Source: Anaerolinea sp. (GTDB taxonomy: Bacteria > Chloroflexota > Anaerolineae > Anaerolineales > Anaerolineaceae). From it: a DNA stretch of 64,000 nucleotides. The first letter of the stretch is position 1, and each line of letters opens with the position of its first letter. Shown here in pieces: positions 1-7,282 of this stretch. The translations under genes were made by a program, and so were the position numbers. The notes below the pieces were generated by a model that worked only from the letters and a program-made list of their open reading frames with translations, was not told the origin of the DNA and ran no database searches. The stretch is from NCBI GenBank assembly GCA_020725865.1, contig DYEC01000011.1:1-64000 (forward strand), given 5' to 3'.

Positions 1-308
1 ACCGGCGAAACAGTATTGAGGAAATAACAGATATACAGGCTTATACTGAGATCCGAGGAATACGGGTAACTGGTGAGCGCTTGCGTCATGCTCAATATAA
101 GCATCCTGAAATACGCGGAGTGATAGAATTTATTCAGCGTGGTTTGCTTTCGCCGGATGCAATAACAGACAAAGGGGATGTTCGTGTATATCATGTCGGG
201 CTTAACCGTATATCATCCCGCGGCAATCCGTTGTATCTCAATATCGCCGTAAGACTGGGAGAAAGTCCATTTATGCTTACCAGTTACATTGCTCCGATTA
301 AAAAGTAA
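1..308 (+). CDS. C-terminal end of a phage head-morphogenesis protein, possible PBECR-type nuclease-fold domain (partial)
   Basis: The reading frame is open from base 3 to the TAA at 306-308, so this is the tail of a gene that starts outside the window; the TTG at 81 is internal. The visible 101 residues contain 'YKHPEI', a helix, then 'LLSPDAI' and alternating beta strands ending in 'MLTSYIAP'. This layout resembles the barnase/EndoU/colicin/RelE-like (PBECR) domains often fused to the C-terminus of Mu gpF-type minor head proteins. Its position just upstream of the gp10-like and capsid genes fits such a protein. The domain call rests on pattern similarity only; the portal/MuF part cannot be seen. 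Confidence 0.5.
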   Translation, partial: RRNSIEEITDIQAYTEIRGIRVTGERLRHAQYKHPEIRGVIEFIQRGLLSPDAITDKGDVRVYHVGLNRISSRGNPLYLNIAVRLGESPFMLTSYIAPIKK

Positions 309-385
309 AACTCCGGGCAAACTTGCACGAGGTTTGCATCTCCCTTGCGGGCGTGCTTTGCAGCGACATTTACACCACCGGAGTA
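309..385 (+). other. Structured intergenic element between two head genes
   Basis: The 112-base gap holds nested inverted repeats. ACTCCGG at 310-316 pairs with CCGGAGT at 378-384, closing a domain that contains a perfect 6-bp hairpin, GCAAAC (317-322) with GTTTGC (332-337). No T-run follows, so it is not an ordinary terminator. It may be an mRNA processing or translation-control element. The function is unknown. Confidence 0.35.
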
Positions 386-420
386 ATTTCAGTATAGCAT
401 AATTTGATGGTGAATTCAAG

Positions 421-1017
421 ATGGACAAGTCCATGTTCGTACAAGTAGAGGGTTTACGAGAGCTTACCCGGTTATCAGGACAATTTGATGACCTGAGCGA
501 AAAGGTTTACTTTCCAATTCATGATGCGATGGGGCAAGCCGGCAAACTGCTTGAAGACCAGATCAAGCAAAATCTGACCGACAATGACAGCGTAGCCACA
601 GGTGATTTGCGTGCCAGCGTGTCATCCAGCGAGGTAAAAATTTCAAAAGAGGCGATATTTGTGGAAGTTGGCGCAGGACGCGGGTTACCATACGCACAGG
701 CGGTGGAATACGGAACAAAGCCGCACACACCGCCGCTTTCGATTACAGAGCCCGGACAACCGCTTTATGAATGGGTGAAGATCAAGCAGTTAGCCGGCAC
801 ATACTCAGTAAGAACGGGCAGGCGGCTGGGGAGCAAAGCCAAACAGATTGATGAAAACCGCACAATGGCGCGGGCAATTTGGGCGCACATTCGCAAATAC
901 GGGACAAAGGCGCATCCATATTTTGCACCAGCAATTGAGCAGACCAGAGAACGGATTATGAAATTATTTGAAGAAGCCGTAGAAAAAATTGCGGAAAGTA
1001 TTCTGAAAAAGTCTTGA
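421..1017 (+). CDS. HK97 gp10-like head-tail / tail-completion protein
   Basis: A 198-residue protein of the HK97-gp10_like family, which joins the head-tail connector to the tail tube. Family features visible are 'ATGDLRASV' near residue 60, the 'YAQAVEYGT' motif with 'KPHTPP' near residue 95, and the closing 'YGTKAHPYFAPAIEQTRE' near residue 165, followed by a charged C-terminal helix. It is longer than the usual 120-150 residues because of an insertion between the two motifs. The ATG at 421 follows a poor Shine-Dalgarno sequence. In many phages this gene lies after the capsid genes; here it lies before them. Confidence 0.75.
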   Translation: MDKSMFVQVEGLRELTRLSGQFDDLSEKVYFPIHDAMGQAGKLLEDQIKQNLTDNDSVATGDLRASVSSSEVKISKEAIFVEVGAGRGLPYAQAVEYGTKPHTPPLSITEPGQPLYEWVKIKQLAGTYSVRTGRRLGSKAKQIDENRTMARAIWAHIRKYGTKAHPYFAPAIEQTRERIMKLFEEAVEKIAESILKKS

Positions 1018-1043
1018 CTTTTGCTGTTTGTTTGTTCTATAAT
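1014..1043 (+). promoter_or_regulatory. Strong sigma70-type promoter inside the head operon
   Basis: TTGACT (1014-1019), an 18-bp spacer and a perfect TATAAT (1038-1043). The -35 box overlaps the stop codon of the gp10-like gene. Predicted transcription start is about 1050, at the beginning of the structured leader RNA. Confidence 0.7.
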
Positions 1044-1049
1044 TGAATT

Positions 1050-1200
1050 GACAATTCAGCCCGGAAGGGCAGGCTGCAAACCGAGTCGCGGAAGAACCCG
1101 ATAGGAGCGCAGTAACACTCTCACAGAAAGCTGGCAGAGCCGGCGAGGGTAAGTGTGACCATCATCAGATGGGTGCTCTTACTTTCGCCGGCTTTTTGTT
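1050..1200 (+). ncRNA. Unclassified ~150-nt structured leader / small RNA with its own promoter and terminator
   Basis: The segment starts just after a consensus promoter and ends in a long terminator hairpin, with no plausible coding frame. It begins with a GCCC-GGAA-GGGC tetraloop hairpin (1059-1070). A middle domain can close through CTGC (1074-1077) and GCAG (1109-1112). GCTGGC (1130-1135) pairs with GCCGGC (1139-1144) in a short hairpin that excludes the left arm of the terminator. Mutually exclusive hairpins are the hallmark of an attenuator or riboswitch-like leader. It could control the protease-capsid genes directly downstream or act as a free small phage RNA. It does not match any RNA family I can recognise. 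Confidence 0.55.
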
Positions 1201-1204
1201 TTGG
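1138..1204 (+). terminator. Intrinsic terminator/attenuator just before the prohead protease RBS
   Basis: A perfect 9-bp stem, AGCCGGCGA (1138-1146) with TCGCCGGCT (1185-1193), continues inward through GTAAG/CTTAC and ACCATC/GATGGGT, and is followed by TTTTTGTTTT. The GGAGG ribosome-binding site of the next gene starts right at the end of the T-run, which fits attenuation of that gene. Confidence 0.75.
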
Positions 1205-1215
1205 AGGTTTTGCTT

Positions 1216-2592
1216 ATGCCATATCCGAATGAACACGCTGCTCGACTGGTTGATCCAGATCGCTTTGACGCCGATTCATTCCGCCGCGTGAACGATAAAT
1301 TCGGCGAAGGAATTCATGCTATCTTCGGAAAGCTCAAGGGGGAAGAGAACATGACCTTGCAGGCGATCCGCTTTGACGCGGGGAAATTTACCGCCGAGGA
1401 AGCGCGCCAATGGCTGAAGGCACATGATTACGAGCCAATCGCTTTCGAGGAAGCCGAAGGAGAGAAAGCCGAAAAGGGTTTATCTTACTTCATGCCGCTG
1501 CAAAAGGTGATCGAGGCAAAGCGTGAGGTATGGGGCGTTGCGGCAATCGAACAGCCCGACCAGAGCGGTGAGATCATGGATTATCAGAGGTCCAAGCCGC
1601 ACTTTTGGGCGTGGTCGAAGCGGGTGCAAAAAGCCAGCGGCGGCAAATCCTGCGGTAATGTGCGCGAAAGCCACACCAGCAAAGCGGTCGGCAAGGTGAT
1701 CAAGCTGCTTTTCGATGATGCGGCTAAGGCGGTGCGTGTGGGGGTGAAGGTGATTGACGGCGAGGCATGGCAGAAGGTAGTCGAGGGGGTATTCACCGGT
1801 TTTTCCATCGGCGGGCGGTATGGCGAGCGCTGGGAAGACCCGCTGAATAAGGGTTATGTGCGTTACGAAGCCATTCCGAACGAGATTTCTCTGGTGGATT
1901 TGCCCTGCATTCCTGGGGCAACTTTTGAGATGATCAAGGCGGACGGCAGTCGGGCAGTTTTTCCAATACTCAGTACTAAAGGAGAGACGATGAAAGAGAA
2001 AGTTCAACATTTACTCAAACAGGCAGAAGGCGAAACGCTGGACGAAGAAAAAATCCAGCAGATCGCCGAGGAAATTGCTGCCATTCTGGAAGAACAATCC
2101 ACGGCGGAGGGAGACGGCGAAGACGCGAACAATGCGGCAGAAAGCGAAGAAAACCCGGAGAACGGGGAAGAGGAAGCGGCTGAAGAGCAGCCGAAGGTGC
2201 TGACTGCTGAGGATGTGCGCGAGATTGTGTTGTCCATTCTTGCCGAGCTCGGATTGGTTGAACGGAGCGGAACCGATTTGAAGTTGGGTGCAAAAATTCA
2301 GGGACTTGCCAAATCGGGGAATGAAGCCTTGAAAGCCGTAGAGGAGTTGAAGAAACAGCTCGCCGGCGATATAGCCAAGCTTGCGGTCGAGGTGGAAACA
2401 CTCAGTAAGCGCGGGGGGAGCGGTCCGGTTTTGCGCGAGCTGGGGATATTGACGCCGCAGGCAAGCGCGGCACTACAAAAGGCTGAAGCCTTGAAGACTG
2501 CACTGCAATCGGTGACCGATCCGCTGGCTGAACAAGCCTTGCGCAATGAAATTGCGCGGTTAGAAATTCAAGCGATTCAAACCAAAGCATAA
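1216..2592 (+). CDS. Prohead protease fused to scaffold-like region (XkdF/S78-like)
   Basis: 458 residues. The N-terminal ~75 residues ('PYPNEHAARL', 'RFDAGKFTAEEARQWLK') are a module commonly found ahead of phage prohead proteases. Residues ~95-245 form the protease: 'WGVAAIEQPDQSGEIMD', the histidine in 'RESHT' and the serine in 'GVFTGFSIGG' are the likely catalytic pair, ending with 'IPNEISLVDLPCIPGA'. The remaining ~200 residues are acidic, Glu/Ala-rich and helical, as expected for a scaffold or delta domain removed during capsid maturation. I chose the ATG at 1216 because GGAGG lies 8 bases upstream; the TTG at 1201 would begin within the terminator tail. It sits 9 bases before the capsid gene. 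Confidence 0.8.
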   Translation: MPYPNEHAARLVDPDRFDADSFRRVNDKFGEGIHAIFGKLKGEENMTLQAIRFDAGKFTAEEARQWLKAHDYEPIAFEEAEGEKAEKGLSYFMPLQKVIEAKREVWGVAAIEQPDQSGEIMDYQRSKPHFWAWSKRVQKASGGKSCGNVRESHTSKAVGKVIKLLFDDAAKAVRVGVKVIDGEAWQKVVEGVFTGFSIGGRYGERWEDPLNKGYVRYEAIPNEISLVDLPCIPGATFEMIKADGSRAVFPILSTKGETMKEKVQHLLKQAEGETLDEEKIQQIAEEIAAILEEQSTAEGDGEDANNAAESEENPENGEEEAAEEQPKVLTAEDVREIVLSILAELGLVERSGTDLKLGAKIQGLAKSGNEALKAVEELKKQLAGDIAKLAVEVETLSKRGGSGPVLRELGILTPQASAALQKAEALKTALQSVTDPLAEQALRNEIARLEIQAIQTKA

Positions 2593-2601
2593 GGAGAAAC
2601 T

Positions 2602-4089
2602 ATGATTGACAATCTTTCTCAATTGACCCAACAGGCAATTGCCGAGTTTAAAAAGGCGCTGGCGCAGCCAATGGACCCGGCACAGTTGAAGAAAGCCGGC
2701 GTGACGCAGGCAACCGGATTAGTGGCATATGATCTGCAAGCGCCAGCCAAGAATCTGGTGCCGGTGCTGACGCCGATCCGCAACCGCACGCCGCGCGTTT
2801 CCGGCGGCGGAGGCACTTCGACCAACTGGAAGGCGGTTACCGGCATCAACACAGCCGGCTTGCGCGGGTTTGTGCCGGAAGGCGAACGCAACGGCGTGAT
2901 AACAACCGCGGTGCAGGATAAAAGCGCGCCTTACCGCACACTCGGACTTGAGGACAGCATTACCTTCGAAGCGGAGCGCGCCGCGGTTGGTTTTGAAGAT
3001 ATCCGTTCAACGCAGGCACAGCGTCTGCTTTGGGCGACCATGATCGAAGAGGAGCTCGCCGATCTGGGCGGCAACTATTCGGTTGCATTAGGGACGCCGA
3101 CTGCTCCGACCGTGACCGTGGAAAACTCGGGCGGCTCAATTGGCGCAGGCACATATAATGTGATTGTTGTGGCGCTGACGCTGTACGGTTACCTGGCTTC
3201 TTCACTGACGAACGGCGTTGTTGGTCAGGTGAGCGTTACACCAGCCAGTGGCGGTTCGGCATTTACATACGGCGGCGGCTCGTCTAACAAATCCCAAGCG
3301 ACCAGCACCGGCGCATTGACCGGTTCGACCAACGTGATCAAGGCTAAGGTGACACCAGTGCCGGGCGCGGTGGCTTATGCCTGGTATGTCGGCACAAGCG
3401 GTAGTGAATTGCTGCAGGCAATCACCACCATTAACAGCGTTGTCTTGACCAGTCTGGTCGAATCCGAGCGGCAGAATGCCAGCGCAATCACGGCGGATAA
3501 TTCCCGCAATTTGCTCAGCTATGACGGTATTCTGTATCAAGCTTGGGCAGACAATTCTGGCGCATATATCAAAAACATGGCAACCGGAACACCTGGCATT
3601 GGCACGGCATTATCTGCTTCCGGTGACGGCGGTATTACTGAAATCAATGAGATGTTCCGCTGGATGTGGGATAACTACCGGTTGTCTCCGACGCGCATCT
3701 ATGTCAATGCGCAGGAGGCGGACAATATCACCAAGAAAGTTCTGGAGGCGACCGCGGCACAGATTCCATATGTTACCGGCATGGAATTTACTGCCGGCAT
3801 GCGGGTGAAAAGTCTGCTCAACCGCTTTGCGATGGGCGTTGCTCCGGAAGTACCGCTGGAGATTCATCCCAACCTGCCGCCCGGCACGCTGGTGGCGGTT
3901 ACCGAGCAGCTGCCTTACCCGATTAATGGTGTACCCAACGTCATGGAGATGCGTCTGCGTCAGGATTACTACCAGATTGAGTGGCCGCAGCGCACGCGGA
4001 AGTATGAGAGCGGCGTGTATTTCGACGGCGTTTTTGCTCACTACTTCCCGCCCTCAATCGGGATTATTACCAACATCGGCAACGGATAA
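2602..4089 (+). CDS. Major capsid protein (HK97-like fold) with inserted Ig-like domain
   Basis: 495 residues. The N-terminal part ('VLTPIRNRTPRVSGGGG', 'GLEDSITFEAERAAVGFEDI') and C-terminal part ('ITEINEMFRWMWDNYRLSPT', 'IYVNAQEADNI', 'RQDYYQIEWPQRTRKYESGV') fit an HK97-type major capsid protein. Residues ~165-285, beginning 'PTAPTVTV' and containing 'PVPGAVAYAWYVGTSG', look like an Ig/fibronectin-like beta sandwich inserted into the capsid fold, probably displayed on the capsid surface. The position after the protease/scaffold gene and the size support the call. AGGAGA precedes the ATG. Confidence 0.85.
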   Translation: MIDNLSQLTQQAIAEFKKALAQPMDPAQLKKAGVTQATGLVAYDLQAPAKNLVPVLTPIRNRTPRVSGGGGTSTNWKAVTGINTAGLRGFVPEGERNGVITTAVQDKSAPYRTLGLEDSITFEAERAAVGFEDIRSTQAQRLLWATMIEEELADLGGNYSVALGTPTAPTVTVENSGGSIGAGTYNVIVVALTLYGYLASSLTNGVVGQVSVTPASGGSAFTYGGGSSNKSQATSTGALTGSTNVIKAKVTPVPGAVAYAWYVGTSGSELLQAITTINSVVLTSLVESERQNASAITADNSRNLLSYDGILYQAWADNSGAYIKNMATGTPGIGTALSASGDGGITEINEMFRWMWDNYRLSPTRIYVNAQEADNITKKVLEATAAQIPYVTGMEFTAGMRVKSLLNRFAMGVAPEVPLEIHPNLPPGTLVAVTEQLPYPINGVPNVMEMRLRQDYYQIEWPQRTRKYESGVYFDGVFAHYFPPSIGIITNIGNG

Positions 4090-4100
4090 GTATTATGAAT

Positions 4101-4142
4101 GGTCTGATTGCCGGGCGGCTTCGGCTATCCGGCAGTCAGACC
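4101..4142 (+). repeat. Very stable hairpin after the capsid gene
   Basis: GGTCTGATTGCCGG (4101-4114) pairs with CCGGCAGTCAGACC (4129-4142) with one G-T wobble, and the loop contains C-TTCG-G. There is no T-run, so it is better explained as an mRNA-stabilising or processing hairpin that keeps capsid message abundant than as a terminator. Confidence 0.6.
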
Positions 4143-4155
4143 AGGTGAGGCAAGG

Positions 4156-4386
4156 ATGAAAAGATACCGCATGGTTGATTCAACGATTGTTACCATCAGC
4201 CAGGGCGAGTTTACTGCCGCCGTCAAAGACGGCATGATCGAGCTGCCCGATGAACTGGCGAGGGATTTTCTCCAATTGGGCATGATTGCTCCGGCAAATA
4301 CTGAGTGTGAGGAAAAGGCAGATGACGGATTACACCAGCCTGAGCAGCGTCAAACTAGCGCTCGGAAGCGCACAAACGACCGATGA
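4156..4386 (+). CDS. Small phage protein between capsid and connector genes
   Basis: 76 residues from the ATG at 4156, which follows GAGGCAAGG. The N-terminus, 'MKRYRMVDSTIVTISQGEF', 'GMIELPDELARDFLQLGMI', resembles short proteins that often sit between major capsid and head-tail connector genes. The last ~30 residues are polar and read over the start of the next gene, in another frame. Function unknown; a head-completion or decoration role is only a guess from position. Confidence 0.55.
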   Translation: MKRYRMVDSTIVTISQGEFTAAVKDGMIELPDELARDFLQLGMIAPANTECEEKADDGLHQPEQRQTSARKRTNDR

Positions 4387-4900
4387 TACGCTGCTGGCAT
4401 CATTGATCACGCAAGCCAGCCGGGTGATTGACCGCTACTGTGCGGGTCATTTGAACAGTGATGACTACTTCGTGCGCGCGGCGGTGACGGATGCCGTACT
4501 GACTGGAATTGTTGCTCATGATGGGTGGCTGTACTGCTGGCCGCGCAAGCCGATTGTGGAGAGCGTGACGGCGCTGGCGTACCGTGATTTTGGGGATAAG
4601 ACGTGGCAGGACATTAACATTGCGGAGTGGGTCACGGTGGAAGGATACACGGTCAAAGCAGGTGGTTTTTTGACGCCGCGCCGTGTGCAGGTGAAAATTT
4701 CGTTCACCGGCGGGTTCAATCCGCTGCCCGATGACCTGGTCAATGCCGCCACATTGCTGAGTGTGCGTTTTTACCGCGAGGTGAAGAGCGGGCTGGGCGA
4801 TTCGATCGGTGTGGCTGAGCTGGGCACGCTGACTTACACAAAGGCGCTGCCGGTGCGTGTGATTGAGATGTTGAAGCCGTACAAGCGGGTGACAGCATGA
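4322..4900 (+). CDS. Head-tail connector (gp6-like)
   Basis: 192 residues. The N-terminal pattern 'DYTSLSSVKLALGSAQTTDD' followed by 'LITQASRVIDRYCAG' is the helical start of gp6/gp15-type head-tail connector proteins, and a later beta-rich stretch is followed by 'PDDLVNAATLLSVRFYREVKSG'. It forms the ring between portal and tail. The start at 4322 lies inside the preceding gene (65-base overlap), with AAAAGG upstream; the next gene overlaps by 4 bases (ATGA). Confidence 0.7.
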   Translation: MTDYTSLSSVKLALGSAQTTDDTLLASLITQASRVIDRYCAGHLNSDDYFVRAAVTDAVLTGIVAHDGWLYCWPRKPIVESVTALAYRDFGDKTWQDINIAEWVTVEGYTVKAGGFLTPRRVQVKISFTGGFNPLPDDLVNAATLLSVRFYREVKSGLGDSIGVAELGTLTYTKALPVRVIEMLKPYKRVTA

Positions 4901-5364
4901 CAACGATTGATCAAATTCGTCAGCGGTTAGCGGAAATCCAGGCAGCGGTATCGGGGGTGAAGCGGGCGTATACTCGCGCGCCGCAGGCGCTGGCGGACAG
5001 CGATCTGCCGGCTTTCTGCACATTTGCCGGCGGGAGTGTAATCAATCCAATCAGCGAAACCCTGATCGAGGAAACGCGCACCTGGCTGATGCGCTTGTAT
5101 GTGAAGCCCATACTGAGCGGTATAGATGGCGAAGCGGAGAAAGCAGCAGAGGAATTTTTGATCCAGGTTCGGAACACGTTTCTCTCGCATCCACAGTTGG
5201 GCAAAGGTACCAAAGATGCCGTTTTGTCGTTTGTCGAAAAAGTTGTCTGGCTCGGTGATAACGGCATTCAGATTCTGCCATATGCCGGGCAGAATTATTT
5301 GGGCGTTGAGTTTCGAGTGAACATTGTGACGATTGTCCCATTGACAATCGCAAAATACGAATGA
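4897..5364 (+). CDS. Phage tail-terminator / minor tail-like protein
   Basis: 155 residues, start overlapping the connector gene by 4 bases. It starts with a helix ('TIDQIRQRLAEIQAAVSGVKRAYT') and continues with alternating strands and helices, ending 'YLGVEFRVNIVTIVPLTI'. Size and fold pattern fit tail-terminator or head-closure proteins (lambda gpU or SPP1 gp17-like), and the position between connector and tail tube fits this. I do not recognise a specific family. Confidence 0.5.
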   Translation: MTTIDQIRQRLAEIQAAVSGVKRAYTRAPQALADSDLPAFCTFAGGSVINPISETLIEETRTWLMRLYVKPILSGIDGEAEKAAEEFLIQVRNTFLSHPQLGKGTKDAVLSFVEKVVWLGDNGIQILPYAGQNYLGVEFRVNIVTIVPLTIAKYE

Positions 5365-5376
5365 TGGAGATACGAG

Positions 5377-5670
5377 ATGAACGCAGAGGATTTATCTATG
5401 ATTGCAGGCGCAATTTTGTCGCTTGCGTTTTCGTATGTTCCCGGTTTGAGCGGGAAATATGAGCAGTTAGCCGCAGAACAGAAGCGGCTGATCATGCTGG
5501 CGCTGGTTGTGATTGTGGCCGGTGTGATTTATGGGTTGAGCTGCGCGGGGCTAGCCGACAAACTCGGTTTGTCTGTTGCCTGCGACGAAGCAGGGCTGAT
5601 CGGCCTGGTGCGGGCGGTTTTACTGACGGCCGTTGCCAATCAAGGGACGTATGCGCTGACGAAACGGTAA
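5377..5670 (+). CDS. Small membrane protein, holin-like candidate
   Basis: 97 residues with a hydrophobic N-terminal segment ('MIAGAILSLAFSYVPGL'), a strong transmembrane segment ('LIMLALVVIVAGVIYGLSC', residues ~38-56) and a third moderately hydrophobic helix ('GLIGLVRAVLLTAVAN'). Short proteins with two or three membrane helices in phages are often holins. Its place in the middle of the morphogenesis module, far from the endolysin at 15268, is unusual for a holin. It is 5 bases from the next membrane gene. Confidence 0.5.
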   Translation: MNAEDLSMIAGAILSLAFSYVPGLSGKYEQLAAEQKRLIMLALVVIVAGVIYGLSCAGLADKLGLSVACDEAGLIGLVRAVLLTAVANQGTYALTKR

Positions 5671-5674
5671 TCAT

Positions 5675-5971
5675 ATGGACACATCGCTGTATTCATTACT
5701 TGCGCAAATTCCTCTGGTCGGCATTTTCATTTGGTTCGTGTTGGAGATGATGAAGCGCTACAGTGAGGAACGCACCTACCGTGATACGCAATGGCGGGAG
5801 TTTCTGAAGGATTTGCGTGACGCGCAGAATGCGGCCGTTGCCAGGTTGGCAGAGGAAATCAAGTGCATCGCGATTGAAGTTGCCCAAATGCGTGAATCAC
5901 TGAACCGCCATGAGATCAATACCGAACGCCGCTTTAGCAACTTAAAACGGAAAGATGTTGAAGAAACATGA
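5675..5971 (+). CDS. Small membrane protein with coiled coil (XhlA/holin-accessory-like)
   Basis: 98 residues: one N-terminal membrane segment ('LLAQIPLVGIFIWFVLEMM') then a charged helical tail ('AVARLAEEIKCIAIEVAQMR') with heptad character. This resembles the hemolysin XhlA-type or spanin-like accessory proteins that pair with holins. It is placed tightly between the preceding membrane gene and a zinc-ribbon gene that overlaps it by 4 bases, suggesting co-translation. Function inferred from shape only. Confidence 0.5.
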   Translation: MDTSLYSLLAQIPLVGIFIWFVLEMMKRYSEERTYRDTQWREFLKDLRDAQNAAVARLAEEIKCIAIEVAQMRESLNRHEINTERRFSNLKRKDVEET

Positions 5972-6150
5972 AGCTATCAAAAGATGATGTGTCAAAAAAG
6001 AAGTGTCCGCTTTGCGGTGCGGGGCTGATGCCGGTACAACAAGCCGGCAAGATTGTATATATCTGCACCTGCGGCGGCATTTCAAGAACGGTGATTGAAG
6101 TTTTACCTGAAAAACAAATAGAAGGAGAACAAAATGACAGCTCCAACTGA
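5968..6150 (+). CDS. Small zinc-ribbon protein
   Basis: 60 residues with 'CPLCGAGLM' near residue 13 and 'YICTCGG' near residue 31, a four-cysteine zinc ribbon. The start overlaps the upstream stop (ATGA), and the end overlaps the next gene start by 17 bases. Such ribbons occur scattered in phage operons; its partner is unknown. Confidence 0.6.
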   Translation: MKLSKDDVSKKKCPLCGAGLMPVQQAGKIVYICTCGGISRTVIEVLPEKQIEGEQNDSSN

Positions 6151-6943
6151 AAAGACATTAAATTATGGATTACGGTATGCGAGCGTATTTGAACTGGATG
6201 CAAACGGATATCCAAAAGCCAGCGGAACAACTGCTTACGAGGGAATCCAATTCAAAGGTTCGACGGCGTTTGAATTGAACGTGCCGGATGCGCGCAAGCT
6301 GACCGGCTTAGGTGAGGATGGCATTACCCAGGTCGTCTATCTTCCGCCAACAGAGGGGGCGGATGCACGGCTGAACGTAGAAGCGGCAGACCCGGTTTTG
6401 GCTGCACTATTGGACGGGACGAAAGTCGCCACGGTAGGAGAAGCAAGTATCATCGGCATTGCGACCGATAAGCAGGGCTTCGAGCCGCGCGTGGCATTGC
6501 TGTTGTACCAGGCTGCGAAGGGTCTTGAGACTGGTAAAACCTACTGGCACAGTTTTATTATCCCGTCGGCTCAGGTGGTGCGGAAGACGCCGGGCATGGG
6601 AGCAGACAAGGCGGTCACACAGTATCAAGTTGCACCGAATCGGGTGCGCAAGCATTTATGGGGCGTCCAGTTTTCCAATGCTACTGAGGGCTTTCTGGAG
6701 GCACAGGTGCTTGAAGTTTGGAGCAATTACCCGCTGCGGATTGCATCGTATCTGGGCGATGGAACGACAACGGCATTCAACTTTCCAGAAAATTTTCCGG
6801 CGGTTGCAACTGATGGGATTAAGGTGTGGAAAAACGGCACAGAGGTTACCAGTGGTTTGACAAAAACGGTAACCGGTATCACCTTTTCGACTGCTCCAGC
6901 CAACAATGATGTGATTGTTGTCTTACGTGAGGTTGCCGGGTAA
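6134..6943 (+). CDS. Major tail tube protein
   Basis: 269 residues, ATG preceded by GAAGGAG. The N-terminal ~200 residues ('NYGLRYASVFELDANGYP', 'FKGSTAFELNVPDARKLTG', 'FIIPSAQVVRKTPGMG') follow the pattern of siphovirus tail tube subunits. The last ~65 residues ('YLGDGTTTAFNFPENFPAV', 'VWKNGTEV', 'GITFSTAPANNDVIVV') form a separate beta domain of the kind seen on tail fibres and tube decorations, so the tube probably carries external knobs. It lies directly before the tail assembly chaperones, as usual. Confidence 0.8.
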   Translation: MTAPTEKTLNYGLRYASVFELDANGYPKASGTTAYEGIQFKGSTAFELNVPDARKLTGLGEDGITQVVYLPPTEGADARLNVEAADPVLAALLDGTKVATVGEASIIGIATDKQGFEPRVALLLYQAAKGLETGKTYWHSFIIPSAQVVRKTPGMGADKAVTQYQVAPNRVRKHLWGVQFSNATEGFLEAQVLEVWSNYPLRIASYLGDGTTTAFNFPENFPAVATDGIKVWKNGTEVTSGLTKTVTGITFSTAPANNDVIVVLREVAG

Positions 6944-6946
6944 GAG

Positions 6947-7282
6947 ATGAAAACTCTCGAACTCACAGTCGGAAATGTAACCGCCCATCTGAAAGTTTGC
7001 GAAGCAACGACGCTGATGGGACTTCGGCGCGGGAAGATAGCGGCTGAAGCCGGAAACGAAGACAATCCGCTTATCTGGTTTGCCCGCCGTTTTATGTATC
7101 CCGATTTAATGGCTTGCACGATTGGAGAGATTGACGGTAAGCCGGTGGAAGAACTGACCTTTGACGAATTTCTTGCTCTGCCAGATCAGGTTACCGATGC
7201 CTGGCTTGCGGCGGTATATGAGGTCAATCCTCACTGGCAGCCGCGTCTGCCAGAGCCGGCAGAGCAGGAAAAAAAACGCTAG
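6947..7282 (+). CDS. Tail assembly chaperone G
   Basis: 111 residues, located 3 bases after the tail tube gene and upstream of the tape measure, the standard place for the lambda G-type chaperone. The N-terminus ('LELTVGNVTAHLKVCEAT') starts with beta strands and ends in a lysine-rich tail encoded by a run of eight A's just before TAG. This run is a -1 slippery site, producing the longer GT form described separately. Confidence 0.75.
   Translation: MKTLELTVGNVTAHLKVCEATTLMGLRRGKIAAEAGNEDNPLIWFARRFMYPDLMACTIGEIDGKPVEELTFDEFLALPDQVTDAWLAAVYEVNPHWQPRLPEPAEQEKKR

Noticed and set aside
1050-1200. Cobalamin or c-di-GMP riboswitch in the leader RNA
   Set aside because: Pieces such as GCAAACC looked suggestive, but the conserved core elements in the right order are not there.
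1120-1200. Hammerhead ribozyme on the minus strand (CTGATGA near CGAAA)
   Set aside because: The distance between the two boxes is too short to form two helices and the cleavage site, even in a permuted arrangement; the motif arises from the terminator arms.
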